Shown: positions 27,822 to 37,258 of the stretch, piece by piece
Layout: each line of letters begins with the position of its first letter
How positions within the stretch are numbered: the first letter of the stretch is position 1
NCBI GenBank assembly: GCA_023819665.1
Contig: JAMWCP010000003.1
Location: 1 to 40,503 of the forward strand
Length of the DNA: 40,503 bases
Direction of reading: 5' to 3'
From: Candidatus Omnitrophota bacterium
Lineage (GTDB): Bacteria; Omnitrophota; Gorgyraeia; Gygaellales; JAMWCP01
Notes under the pieces: model-generated
Seen by the model: only the letters and a program-made list of their open reading frames with translations
What the model was told of the DNA's origin: nothing
The model's database searches: none
Position numbers and translations under genes: made by a program

Positions 27822-28786
27822 TAAAAGAATATATTGAAAATTGGTCGGGAGAAGTAAATACACTAGTTATTGGAGCTACTCCTGAAGAAGGAGGTAGCCG
27901 GCGTTTTAGTGTGAAGATAGGGGGCGAAAGGACATTACCTTTTTTATTTAAAGAAGCGTTGCTTCCTTTTAAACCTGTAATTGCTTATGAGATTTGGGAT
28001 ATAGAGCCAATTGATTGGGCAACAGCTCTATCTAAATATTATGGAGATGTTTGGGGTAACACCTTGGAGTGGGCAGATAAGTTAATTAGAGAATATAAAG
28101 CAGAACTTCTGTGTTTAAAACTAGCAGGAGCACATCCGGAAATAGGGAAAGATTTAGATGAGATAGTAAAACTTTTAGAGGGTCTTTTAAAGAAAGTCGA
28201 TATACCTTTGATTATTATTGGCTGTGGAGATGTTCAGAGAGACAACTTTATTCTTCCTTTGTGTTCTCAGATACTTAAAAATGAACGTTGTCTTATTGGG
28301 GAGGTAAATCAGGACAATTATAAAACTTTAACTGCAGCAGTATTGGCTGATGGTCATAGTATTATTGCTCAATCTCCTATTGATATAAATATTGCGAAAC
28401 AGTTGAATATTTTAATTTCTGATATGGGTTTGCCTTTGGAACGGATTGTGATCAATCCCACGGTGGGTGCCTTAGGATATGGTTTAGAATATACCTATTC
28501 TATTATGGAGCGTTTGAGATTAGCCGCCTTAAACAACGATAGAGTAGTAGCATCACCTTTTATCTGTTTTGTAGGACAAGAGAGTTGGCGGGTAAAAGAA
28601 GCAACTACTCCCGAGAAAGAATTTTCTCGTTGGGGTAGTGAATGGCGGCGTGGTTATCTATGGGAATTGATTACTGCTGGCGCTTTATTACAGGCAGGAG
28701 CAAATATTTTGGTGATGAGACATCCAAAAGCGATAGAAAAAATAAAGGAGTATATAGACAAACTATATGAATTTAAAATAAATTAA
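27818..28786 (+). CDS. acsD: Corrinoid iron-sulfur protein small subunit (acetyl-CoA decarbonylase/synthase delta)
   Basis: 'GGSRRFSVKIGGERTLPFLFKEALLPFKPVIAYEIWD', 'NPTVGALGYGLEYTYSIMERLRLAAL'. Confidence 0.93.
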   Translation: MIKEYIENWSGEVNTLVIGATPEEGGSRRFSVKIGGERTLPFLFKEALLPFKPVIAYEIWDIEPIDWATALSKYYGDVWGNTLEWADKLIREYKAELLCLKLAGAHPEIGKDLDEIVKLLEGLLKKVDIPLIIIGCGDVQRDNFILPLCSQILKNERCLIGEVNQDNYKTLTAAVLADGHSIIAQSPIDINIAKQLNILISDMGLPLERIVINPTVGALGYGLEYTYSIMERLRLAALNNDRVVASPFICFVGQESWRVKEATTPEKEFSRWGSEWRRGYLWELITAGALLQAGANILVMRHPKAIEKIKEYIDKLYEFKIN

Positions 28787-28797
28787 AGGATGCTATT

Positions 28798-29586
28798 ATG
28801 TTTATTATTGGAGAGCTAATCAATGGAATGTACAAAAATGTTGGTCAGGCAATCAGAAAGAGAGATAAATCTATAATTCAAGAGATCGCATTAAAACAGA
28901 TTGAAGCAGGAGTGGATGCTTTGGATTTAAATTGCGGTCCTCTTTCGGAAAACCCTTTAGAGGATATGTGTTGGTTAGTAGAGACAGTGCAAGAGGTAGT
29001 AGATAAACCTCTCTGTTTAGATTCAAGTAAGCCAAGGATAATTGAAGCAGGGCTTAAAATAATTAAAAATAAAGCAATTATTAATTCTACCAGTGCAGAT
29101 TTAGAAAAATTAGAGATATTGGTTGATTTAGCCAAAAGATATAATGCAAAACTTATTGGACTTACATTGAGTAGTAAAGGAGTGCCTCAAAATAAAGAAC
29201 AGCGATTAGAATTGGCTGCCGAGATAGTGGCGTATTGTAGCCGAGAAGATTTCTCTATAGAAGATCTTTATTTGGATCCAGTAGTTCTCCCTATAAATGT
29301 AGCCCAGGATCGGCAGAGAGATATTTTAGATTCTATTCAGGAGTTTAAAGTTATTTCCGAGCCCCCACCGAAGACTATCGTAGGATTGAGCAACATTTCG
29401 CAAGGGGCATCTCAACGTCCTCTGTTAAATCGTACTTTTATCACCATGGCAATTTCTTTTGGATTGGATGCAGCAATACTTAATCCATTGGATAATGAGT
29501 TAATAAATGCTATAATTACTAGTGAATTGATTTTAAATAGACAGATATACTGTGAGTCGTTTTTAAAAGCTTATAGAAAGAGATAA
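28798..29586 (+). CDS. acsE: Methyltetrahydrofolate:corrinoid/iron-sulfur protein methyltransferase
   Basis: Pterin-binding TIM barrel 'MFIIGELINGMYKNV...GVDALDLNCGP', 'LCLDSSKPRIIEAGL', 'TIVGLSNISQGASQRPLLNRTFI'. Confidence 0.92.
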   Translation: MFIIGELINGMYKNVGQAIRKRDKSIIQEIALKQIEAGVDALDLNCGPLSENPLEDMCWLVETVQEVVDKPLCLDSSKPRIIEAGLKIIKNKAIINSTSADLEKLEILVDLAKRYNAKLIGLTLSSKGVPQNKEQRLELAAEIVAYCSREDFSIEDLYLDPVVLPINVAQDRQRDILDSIQEFKVISEPPPKTIVGLSNISQGASQRPLLNRTFITMAISFGLDAAILNPLDNELINAIITSELILNRQIYCESFLKAYRKR

Positions 29587-29588
29587 TC

Positions 29589-29984
29589 ATGTCAAATAAA
29601 AAGATATTTCGTGAAGTATTTAATTTTAGTGATTTAAAAGAAAGCTTAAAATTTGCTACGCGAGGTATAGTTTATCTTTTTATATTCCATAGAAATTTGA
29701 GGATCATTTTTCTGTTGGGGTTCATAGCCTTGTTATTAGGTTTTTATTTTAGACTAAAAGGCGTAGAATTGATGGTTCTTTGTTTAACTATAACTCTAGT
29801 TTTTCTAGCAGAGGTAGTTAATACTACTGTAGAACTTATTTTAGATACTTTCTGTGATCGTTATCATCCTAAGATAAAGATTATTAAGGACATTGCTGCT
29901 GCGGTAGTTTTGATTACAGTATTTAATGCTCTTGCCGTTGGTTATATAATTTTTATTCGTCGGATTATATACTTAATGAAATAA
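29589..29984 (+). CDS. Diacylglycerol kinase / undecaprenol kinase family (DgkA-like)
   Basis: Three TMs; 'AEVVNTTVELILDTFCDRYHPKIKIIKDIAAAVVLITVFNALAVG'. Confidence 0.88.
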   Translation: MSNKKIFREVFNFSDLKESLKFATRGIVYLFIFHRNLRIIFLLGFIALLLGFYFRLKGVELMVLCLTITLVFLAEVVNTTVELILDTFCDRYHPKIKIIKDIAAAVVLITVFNALAVGYIIFIRRIIYLMK

Positions 29985-29993
29985 TTTATTTGT

Positions 29994-30070
29994 GGCGGAG
30001 TAGCTCAGCCTGATAGAGCAGACGGCTCATACCCGTTAGGTCGTCGGTTTAAATCCGACCTCCGCCACCA
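29994..30070 (+). tRNA. tRNA-Met(CAT), elongator-like (or tRNA-Ile2)
   Basis: Acceptor GGCGGAG/CTCCGCC; anticodon stem GACGG-CTCATAC-CCGTT; T-arm GTCGG-TTTAAAT-CCGAC; CCA encoded; G1:C72 argues against initiator. Confidence 0.88.
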
Positions 30071-30151
30071 CGTCGGTGCAAATATCATATATCAATTAAA
30101 ATTCCATTTTGTTGTAAATACAAATTTTAAAATTATTAATTTTTAATTTAA

Positions 30152-31138
30152 ATGATTATAAAGAAAGTAAAAGAATTTATTCAAGATTACAGGCTTATCG
30201 AGAAGAATGATAGAATTGTGGTGGGTGTTTCGGGAGGGGCTGATTCAGTTGCTTTGATTTATATACTTAATAGATTAAAAAGAGAGATGGGGTTTTATCT
30301 ACACATTGCGCATTTGGATCATATGTTACGATTAGATTCTTCTAAAGATAAGGAATTTGTAGAAAATTTAGCTAAAAAACTAAATCTTCCTTTTAGTTCC
30401 GCATCTATTAATATTAAGGAGTTGGCTCACTATTCTTCGATTGAGCAGATTGCTCGGAATGTCCGGTTGGCTTTTTTATTCAAGGTAGCCAAAGATATAA
30501 AAGCAAAAAAGATTGCTTTAGGACATAATTTTGATGACCAGGCAGAAACAGTTTTGATGCGTATTTTAAGAGGCGCAGGACTTTATGGCTTATGTGGAAT
30601 TTTGCCTAAAAGGGGAATATACGGTTTTACTATTATTAGACCACTTTTAGGATTAAGAAGGAAAGAGATTGAGAATTATCTAAAGAAAAAAAAGCTAAAG
30701 TTCTGCCAGGATTATACCAATTTAAAAGATATTTATTTTAGAAATCGTATTCGTCACCATCTATTGCCCCTCTTAGAAAATAGATACAATAAAAATATAC
30801 GCAGAGTTCTGGTAAATATGGCAGAGAGTATTGGTTATGATTATGAATACCTTTTAAGATCGAGCCAGAAGGCTTTTTCAAAAAAAGCCCGTGTCTACGG
30901 AAGAAAAAGAATAGTGTTCAATCTTAAGGAATTTTTGAATTTAGATACTGCTTTACAGAGAATGCTTATCCGCGTAAGTGTAAAGAGGATAAAGGGAGAT
31001 TTGCGTCATTTGGAGTTTCGGCATATCAGAGAGATTGAAGATCTTTTGTATAAACGCCCACATAATTCAGTTGTAGACTTACCCAAAGGTGTTTTTATCA
31101 TAAAGACAAACAAAAGTATCTCTATAATGAAGCGATAA
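30152..31138 (+). CDS. tilS: tRNA(Ile)-lysidine synthetase
   Basis: PP-loop 'VVGVSGGADSVALIYIL', 'LGHNFDDQAETVLMRILRGAGLYGL'. Confidence 0.95.
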   Translation: MIIKKVKEFIQDYRLIEKNDRIVVGVSGGADSVALIYILNRLKREMGFYLHIAHLDHMLRLDSSKDKEFVENLAKKLNLPFSSASINIKELAHYSSIEQIARNVRLAFLFKVAKDIKAKKIALGHNFDDQAETVLMRILRGAGLYGLCGILPKRGIYGFTIIRPLLGLRRKEIENYLKKKKLKFCQDYTNLKDIYFRNRIRHHLLPLLENRYNKNIRRVLVNMAESIGYDYEYLLRSSQKAFSKKARVYGRKRIVFNLKEFLNLDTALQRMLIRVSVKRIKGDLRHLEFRHIREIEDLLYKRPHNSVVDLPKGVFIIKTNKSISIMKR

Positions 31139-31142
31139 TTTG

Positions 31143-31151
31143 TGGTATAAT
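31143..31151 (+). promoter_or_regulatory. Putative extended -10 promoter (TGGTATAAT) upstream of ftsH
   Basis: TG-N-TATAAT; -10 at 31146-31151; no clear -35. Confidence 0.45.
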
Positions 31152-31181
31152 AAAATAAACCAATTTTAAAAAAGTTAGACT

Positions 31182-33014
31182 ATGGCAAGAGATAAACAGC
31201 AAAAGCGTGTATTGATATGGATTCTAATAATTTTTGGGTTATTTTATCTTCTGAGTAATATAGAGATTTCGGTTAAAAGCATACCCCGTGAGATTTCCTA
31301 TAGTCAATTTTATCGGATACTAAAAGAAGAGCCTCAGAGCATAAAAAGCCTTGCTAAAACAGAACTTCTTCTCCAAGGTGAGTTCCAAGATGGTTCTCGT
31401 TTCTTTGTAAATATACCTGAAAATGATCAGGAGTTGCTATCGTTGATACGTGAGAATGTGGTTAATTTCAAAATAAACCCTGCACGTACCATTTGGAGCA
31501 ATCTGTTTTTTTCCTTGGGACCGATTTTACTTCTGATCATTTTTTGGTGGATAATGGCTTCTCGTGGAGAGCGCTTGGGAGATCGTATACTTTCTTTTGG
31601 TAAAGCACGTGCGCGTATCCATACGGAGAAGGAAACGGGAAGGATTACTTTTAATGATGTTGCGGGTGTAGATGAAGCAAAGGAGGAGTTAAAAGAGGTA
31701 ATTGAGTTTTTAAAGGATCCTAAAAAATTTCAACGTTTGGGAGGGAAGATTCCAAAAGGAGTTTTGTTAGTGGGGCCACCCGGCACAGGAAAAACTCTCT
31801 TAGCAAGAGCTGTAGCAGGAGAAGCAGAAGTTCCTTTTTTTAGTATCAGCGGTTCTGATTTTGTAGAGATGTTTGTGGGTGTGGGGGCCAGTAGAGTAAG
31901 GGATCTGTTTGAACAAGGTAGACGCGCGGCTAAGAGTTCCAATAAAGGAGCAATTATTTTTATTGATGAGATTGATGCAGTAGGAAGATTGCGTTTTGCC
32001 GGTATAGGTGGTGGTCACGATGAAAGAGAGCAGACGTTAAATCAATTATTAGTAGAGATGGATGGATTTGATAGTACTCAAGGGCTCATTCTTATTGCTG
32101 CTACTAACCGACCGGATACATTGGATCCTGCGCTTTTACGTCCGGGAAGATTCGATCGTCAGATTGTTGTTAATCTTCCTGATATTAAAGGTAGGGAAGA
32201 GATCTTTAAAGTGCATACTCGTAAATTAAGACTTAGTTTTCAGATTGACCTTAAGACTTTAGCGGCACTTACTCCCGGTTTTTCCGGAGCAGATATTGCC
32301 AATGTTTGTAATGAATCTGCCTTGATTGCCGCACGTTATAATAAAGAGGCAATTGAAATGGAAGATTTTGAGAAAGCGATTGAGAGAGTCCTTATGGGTC
32401 CAGAAAAAAAACACCGTATTATGTCTAAGAAAGAAAAACATATCACTGCTCTTCATGAATCCGGTCATGCTTTACTATCCCTTTTACTTCCCGAAGTAAA
32501 TCCTTTAAAGAAGGTCTCTATTATTCCTCGCGGTTTATCCGGAGGTTACACTTTCACTCCACCTATAGAGGACCGCCACTATTGGACAAAGAATGAATTA
32601 CTAGCAGAGATTACTCTTATGTTAGGAGGAAGGGCATCTGAAGAGTTAAATTTAGGAGATATTACCACAGGTGCCCAGAATGATTTGGAGATGGCCACTC
32701 AAATGGCGCGGAGAATGGTAACCCAGTTTGGAATGTCTGAGAAGTTAGGTAATCTTACTTTGGGTAGAAGGGAAGGGTTGGTATTTTTGGGACGGGATAT
32801 TATTGAAGAGAAAAATTATAGTGAAGAGACTGCCCGACTTATTGATGAGGAGGTTAAAAAGATTATTGACACTGCCTATAATAAAGCAAAGTTCCTCCTT
32901 AAGGATAACTTAGACAAGTTAAATATCCTTACCAATGCTCTTTTAGAGAAAGAAGTGTTGGATGGGGAAGAGGTAAAGAGACTTTTAGGTATAGATAAGA
33001 AAGAAGAAAATTAA
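31182..33014 (+). CDS. ftsH: ATP-dependent zinc metalloprotease FtsH
   Basis: [54 protein letters not shown] zinc motif. Confidence 0.98.
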   Translation: MARDKQQKRVLIWILIIFGLFYLLSNIEISVKSIPREISYSQFYRILKEEPQSIKSLAKTELLLQGEFQDGSRFFVNIPENDQELLSLIRENVVNFKINPARTIWSNLFFSLGPILLLIIFWWIMASRGERLGDRILSFGKARARIHTEKETGRITFNDVAGVDEAKEELKEVIEFLKDPKKFQRLGGKIPKGVLLVGPPGTGKTLLARAVAGEAEVPFFSISGSDFVEMFVGVGASRVRDLFEQGRRAAKSSNKGAIIFIDEIDAVGRLRFAGIGGGHDEREQTLNQLLVEMDGFDSTQGLILIAATNRPDTLDPALLRPGRFDRQIVVNLPDIKGREEIFKVHTRKLRLSFQIDLKTLAALTPGFSGADIANVCNESALIAARYNKEAIEMEDFEKAIERVLMGPEKKHRIMSKKEKHITALHESGHALLSLLLPEVNPLKKVSIIPRGLSGGYTFTPPIEDRHYWTKNELLAEITLMLGGRASEELNLGDITTGAQNDLEMATQMARRMVTQFGMSEKLGNLTLGRREGLVFLGRDIIEEKNYSEETARLIDEEVKKIIDTAYNKAKFLLKDNLDKLNILTNALLEKEVLDGEEVKRLLGIDKKEEN

Positions 33015-33024
33015 TTTTTTAAAT

Positions 33025-34245
33025 ATGCGAATTATTGAGGTGTATAATTCGAAAGATTTAGAAAGATTATTAAAAAAGATAAAAGTCGATTCTTACGGTA
33101 TTAAGATTATGCTTCCTAAAACAGTGAGGCGTTTGATCTTAATAAGAGGTGTCTCTAATATCTATGCCAATATCTTAAAACAGGAATTGCTTTCATTAGG
33201 TGGAGATGTAGCGGTATCAAGAGGAGCTTTAACCGGTCAAGATAAAACCACAGATTGTTTGATTATGGGCAATCTTTCTCAGTTGATAGGTTTAAGAGAA
33301 AAGCTAAAAAAGCAGCCCTTTGGTTTGGATAGATTGGCTAAAGATATCTCTAATGCTTTGAATAATTATCAAAAGGAAAGTTTTACCCTTAAATTAGGTG
33401 ATTATAGACTGAATTTGAATAATAAAAAAGTTTTAATTATGGGTATTGTGAATCTTACCCCTGATTCTTTTAGCGGCGATGGGCTTTATCAAATTCCGAA
33501 TGTTAAATCCCGTTTATCCGAGATAATCGATTTTGTAGAGAAAAAAGTTCAGGATGGCGCGGATATTATTGATGTAGGAGGACAATCATCAAGGCCGGGA
33601 GCAAGACCTGTTTCTCTGCAGGAAGAGTTAGAGAGGATCATTCCCGTATTAAAAAAAATGGTAAAAAAAATAAAAGTTCCTATTTCCATTGATACCTATC
33701 GGCCGGAAGTTGCTGAGCAGGCTTTAGATAATGGAGTAAGCCTCGTTAATGATATTACCGGATTAAGAAACCCCAAAATGCGCAAGCTTCTAAAAAGATA
33801 TAAAAAAGCAGCAATAGTGATCATGCATATGCAGGGTATGCCTTCTACCATGCAGATAAATCCACATTATGAATCTCTTATAGATGAGATTATAGAATTT
33901 TTATCAAGAGTAATAAAAAAGGCAGAAGATTCGGGTATAGAAAGAGAAAGAATTATAGTTGATCCCGGCATTGGTTTTGGTAAGACCTTAGAGCATAATC
34001 TTTTAATTTTGAAGGCATTAAAAGAATTTAAGATCTTAGGAAGGCCCATTCTTGTTGGTCCTTCACGCAAGTCATTTATTGGAAAGATCTTGAATTTAGA
34101 ACCTTCTCAGAGACTATATGGAAGCATAGCCTCTGTATGTCTATGCGCCATTAATGGGGCCAGTATTGTACGTGTGCATGATGTGAAAGAGACAAGACAG
34201 GCATTGTCAATTTTAGAAAATGTCTTTAAAATAAATTATACTTAA
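33025..34245 (+). CDS. folP: Dihydropteroate synthase with N-terminal extension
   Basis: 'IMGIVNLTPDSFSGDG', 'GADIIDVGGQSSRPGA', 'PISIDTYRPEVAEQAL', 'DPGIGFGKTLEHNL'. Confidence 0.95.
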   Translation: MRIIEVYNSKDLERLLKKIKVDSYGIKIMLPKTVRRLILIRGVSNIYANILKQELLSLGGDVAVSRGALTGQDKTTDCLIMGNLSQLIGLREKLKKQPFGLDRLAKDISNALNNYQKESFTLKLGDYRLNLNNKKVLIMGIVNLTPDSFSGDGLYQIPNVKSRLSEIIDFVEKKVQDGADIIDVGGQSSRPGARPVSLQEELERIIPVLKKMVKKIKVPISIDTYRPEVAEQALDNGVSLVNDITGLRNPKMRKLLKRYKKAAIVIMHMQGMPSTMQINPHYESLIDEIIEFLSRVIKKAEDSGIERERIIVDPGIGFGKTLEHNLLILKALKEFKILGRPILVGPSRKSFIGKILNLEPSQRLYGSIASVCLCAINGASIVRVHDVKETRQALSILENVFKINYT

Positions 34246-34254
34246 TTCTTAATT

Positions 34255-35016
34255 ATGGTTTTAAATTTTAGAATTATCTTAGAGATAATTATCCTTTGGT
34301 TTATAATCTATCATATTATGCTCTTCTTTGAAGGAACACGCGCGATAAATGTATTAAGAGGGATAATTCTAATTTTATTAATGTTCTTTATTATTCAACG
34401 TTTACGCTTAGAGATATTAGATTGGATATTTACCAAACTTTTTGCTATCTCCATTATTGCACTTTTAGTCATTTTTCATCCCGAGATTAGACAGGGGTTG
34501 GCATATCTTGGGAAGAGACATTTTCTGTTTAGGATAGCCTTGAAGGAGGAAGAGCTTGAGCACATCTTAAAAGAGATTATTAAAGCAGTAAGCAACCTTT
34601 CAGAGAAGAAATTAGGTGCACTTATTGCTATTGAAAATGAGATTTCTTTAAAATCCTATGTAGAAAGTGGAGTAATTCTCGATGCTTTAGTTTCAAGCGA
34701 ATTAATTGAAAGTATTTTCGCACCCATGTCTCCTTTGCATGATGGAGGATTAATTGTCCAACAGGCAAGAATTACCGCGGGTGGCTGTATTTTTCCGGTA
34801 GCAGAGGATCCTACTTTGAGTCGAGAGTATGGTATGCGACATCGTGCAGGAGTTGGGCTTTCCCGAGAGACAGATGCCTTCGTGATAATTGTATCGGAAG
34901 AACGAGGAAGCATATCTTTAGCTTTGGCAGGAAGATTATATGAAGGTATAAATAAAGAGGAACTTTTTATGCGAATAAAAGAGATAATGAAATTAAAGAG
35001 AAACAGAAAAGAATGA
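34255..35016 (+). CDS. cdaA: Diadenylate cyclase CdaA (DisA_N domain)
   Basis: Three N-terminal TMs; 'SPLHDGGLIVQQARITAGGCIFPVAEDPTLSREYGMRHRAGVGLSRETDAFVIIVSEERGSISLALAGRL'. Confidence 0.93.
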   Translation: MVLNFRIILEIIILWFIIYHIMLFFEGTRAINVLRGIILILLMFFIIQRLRLEILDWIFTKLFAISIIALLVIFHPEIRQGLAYLGKRHFLFRIALKEEELEHILKEIIKAVSNLSEKKLGALIAIENEISLKSYVESGVILDALVSSELIESIFAPMSPLHDGGLIVQQARITAGGCIFPVAEDPTLSREYGMRHRAGVGLSRETDAFVIIVSEERGSISLALAGRLYEGINKEELFMRIKEIMKLKRNRKE

Positions 35017-35135
35017 GAAAAGGGTTTAAAGAAATAATTATCCATTGGTTGACAAATCATCCTTGGCTTAAGCTCATTTCTTTAATTTTGGCAATTATCG
35101 CTTGGTTATATGTAGCAGGAGAAATAAAAAGGTAA
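35013..35135 (+). CDS. 40-aa micro-CdaR: YbbR/CdaR N-terminal TM anchor without YbbR domains
   Basis: Not in the supplied ORF track. ATGA overlap with cdaA; MRKGFKEIIIHWLTNHPWLKLISLILAIIAWLYVAGEIKR*; LKLISLILAIIAWLYV resembles the CdaR N-terminus. Confidence 0.75.
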   Translation: MRKGFKEIIIHWLTNHPWLKLISLILAIIAWLYVAGEIKR

Positions 35136-35138
35136 ACT

Positions 35139-35864
35139 ATGCCTAAACTGGGAGTAAATATTGATCACATTGCTACATTAAGGGAAGTAAGAAAAGGAAA
35201 AGAGCCACAGCCGGTTTTTGCTGCTCTTATCTGTGAGACAAATGGTGCAGATAGTATTGTGGTACATCTACGAGAGGACCGCCGACATATAAAAGAGGAA
35301 GATCTTTATTTATTAAAAAAAGTAGTAAGAACAAAACTTAATTTAGAGATGTCTGTAGCTAAAGATATTGTAGAGATCGCCTGTAAGGTTAAACCGCATC
35401 AGGCAACTTTGGTACCGGAAAAAAGAAAGGAGTTAACTACAGAGGGAGGATTAGATGTTATTTCTAATTTTAAGAAAGTAAGAGAGGTTTTTGAGAAATT
35501 AGGTAGAGAGAAAATCGAAGTAAGTTTATTTATCGATCCCGATAAGAAACAGATAGAATCAGCTAAAAAAATAGGCGTGAGAATGATTGAGTTACATACG
35601 GGTCGGTATGCAGATGCCGAAGATAAAGATTTGAAAGAAAGATATCTTTTAGAAATAAAGAAAGCAACCGAATTTGCTAAAAATATAGGCCTAATAGTTA
35701 ATGCCGGACATGGCTTAAATTATTATAATGTCTCTGCGGTTGCGCAGATAAAAGGGATTGAGGAATTAAATATTGGTTATTCGATTATCTGTCGAGCAGT
35801 TATTGTAGGTTTGGCTGAGGCCGTAAAAGAAATGAAGGCATTGATTAGCGATGATAAATATTAA
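35139..35864 (+). CDS. pdxJ: Pyridoxine 5'-phosphate synthase
   Basis: 'LGVNIDHIATLREVRKGKEPQPVFAAL', 'HLREDRRHI', 'VNAGHGLNYYNV'. Confidence 0.97.
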   Translation: MPKLGVNIDHIATLREVRKGKEPQPVFAALICETNGADSIVVHLREDRRHIKEEDLYLLKKVVRTKLNLEMSVAKDIVEIACKVKPHQATLVPEKRKELTTEGGLDVISNFKKVREVFEKLGREKIEVSLFIDPDKKQIESAKKIGVRMIELHTGRYADAEDKDLKERYLLEIKKATEFAKNIGLIVNAGHGLNYYNVSAVAQIKGIEELNIGYSIICRAVIVGLAEAVKEMKALISDDKY

Positions 35865-36213
35865 AGGAATAGGTATAGATATAACCGAGGTAAGACGAAT
35901 TAAAACGGCTATTGAGAGATGGGGAGATAATTTTTTAGAAAGGATATTTACTTCTCGAGAACTCGACTTCGCTTCAAAACATCAGAATTTCTATCAACAT
36001 CTGGCAGGTAGATTTGCTGCCAAAGAAGCGATTTTTAAAGCTTTAGGAGATTTGGAACTTAGTTGGAAAGATATGGAAATTTTAAATAACTCAGAAGGAA
36101 AACCGTATTGTAATCTCTTAAATACCAAAGGGAAAGACGTAGAGATTTTTCTTTCTATTTCTCATATAAAGAATTATGCGCTTGCCCAAGCAGTTGCGAT
36201 TAAGAAAACTTGA
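35851..36213 (+). CDS. acpS: Holo-[acyl-carrier-protein] synthase
   Basis: 'GIGIDITEVRRIKTAIERWGDNFLERIFTSREL', 'HLAGRFAAKEAIFKAL'. Confidence 0.95.
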   Translation: MINIKGIGIDITEVRRIKTAIERWGDNFLERIFTSRELDFASKHQNFYQHLAGRFAAKEAIFKALGDLELSWKDMEILNNSEGKPYCNLLNTKGKDVEIFLSISHIKNYALAQAVAIKKT

Positions 36214-37033
36214 TTCTCATAAAAAAGATTTTGGGCATATATTTATTTTAGCAGGTTCTCCGAGGTTTTCAGGAGCGGCAGTTTTATGTGCTGAGGCTTG
36301 TATGCGTTCAGGCGCAGGATTAGTTACTTTAGGGATACCCAAAGGATTGAATAATGCAATCATAAAGATTAAACCTAAAGAGGTGATGACCCTTCCTTTA
36401 GAAGAAACCCAAAAGGGTAATTTAAGTTTTATAAATTATAATAAGATAAAGAGATTTTTAAGAGATATTGATGTGGTGGTAATTGGCCCCGGTTTAGATA
36501 AACATATTTCTACACAGAGATTAGTAAGAAAGCTTATCTATGAAATAAATAGACCTATGGTAATAGATGCCGATGGTCTTAATGCTTTAGTTGGACACCT
36601 CGATTTACTCCGTGTTCTTTGCTTCTCTACTCGTATACTGACTCCTCATCCTGGAGAAATGGCGAGACTTTTGGATAAGACTACAGAAGAGGTTCAGAGA
36701 GAAAGAAAAGATATTGCCAAATCGTTTTCTAAAAGGTATAATTGTATTCTTGTATTGAAAGGATACAGAACCGTTGTTTCGGAACCCAACGGAAGAGTTT
36801 ATATAAATAAGACGGGTAATCCCGGAATGTCTACCGCGGGAAGCGGAGATGTTCTCACAGGAATGATTGCTGCCTTTTTAGGGCAGAGATTAAATCCTTT
36901 TGACTCTGCTAAGTATGCAGTTTATATTCATGGATTAGCGGGAGATTTAGCAGCCAAGAAAAAAACACAGGTGGGAATGATTGCCTCAGATATTATTGAG
37001 AAGATTCCGGAAGCCATTAGTATTAGTTCGTAG
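36176..37033 (+). CDS. nnrD: ADP-dependent NAD(P)H-hydrate dehydratase (NnrD/YjeF C-terminal)
   Basis: 'DSHKKDFGHIFILAGSPRFSGAAVLCAEACMRSGAGLVTLG', 'NPGMSTAGSGDVLTGMIAAFLGQ'; 38-nt overlap with acpS. Confidence 0.92.
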   Translation: MRLPKQLRLRKLDSHKKDFGHIFILAGSPRFSGAAVLCAEACMRSGAGLVTLGIPKGLNNAIIKIKPKEVMTLPLEETQKGNLSFINYNKIKRFLRDIDVVVIGPGLDKHISTQRLVRKLIYEINRPMVIDADGLNALVGHLDLLRVLCFSTRILTPHPGEMARLLDKTTEEVQRERKDIAKSFSKRYNCILVLKGYRTVVSEPNGRVYINKTGNPGMSTAGSGDVLTGMIAAFLGQRLNPFDSAKYAVYIHGLAGDLAAKKKTQVGMIASDIIEKIPEAISISS

Positions 37034-37042
37034 TTTATAGAT

Positions 37043-37114
37043 GCTGGCGTGGCGCAATGGCAGCGCAGCTGATTTGTAATCAGCGGGTTGGAGGTTCGAC
37101 TCCTCTCGCCAGCT
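37043..37114 (+). tRNA. tRNA-Thr(TGT)
   Basis: GCTGGCG/CGCCAGC acceptor; anticodon stem GCTGA-TTTGTAA-TCAGC; T-arm GGAGG-TTCGACT-CCTCT; no encoded CCA. Confidence 0.92.
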
Positions 37115-37116
37115 TA

Positions 37117-37142
37117 AACTGAAAACTGACCACTGATAATTA
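37117..37142 (+). repeat. Short 7-bp-periodic repeat (ACTGANN)x3, copy 1
   Basis: AACTGAAAACTGACCACTGATAATTA between tRNA-Thr and tRNA-Tyr. Confidence 0.55.
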
Positions 37143-37147
37143 AATTT

Positions 37148-37234
37148 GGGCAGGTACCCAAGCGGCCAAAGGGGACAGACTGTAAATCTGTTGCACTTCG
37201 TGCTTCGGGGGTTCGAATCCCTCCCTGCCCACCA
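37148..37234 (+). tRNA. tRNA-Tyr(GTA)
   Basis: GGGCAGG/CCTGCCC acceptor; long variable arm; anticodon stem ACAGA-CTGTAAA-TCTGT; CCA encoded. Confidence 0.94.
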
Positions 37235-37258
37235 AATAAATAGGGATAAATTTTAAAG

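Noticed and set aside
29994-30070. Initiator tRNA-fMet
   Set aside because: It has a G1:C72 acceptor pair and lacks the three G:C pairs typical of the initiator anticodon stem.
30064-30080. Terminator hairpin after tRNA-Met (CACC-ACGTC-GGTG)
   Set aside because: The stem is only 4 bp and has no following U-tract.
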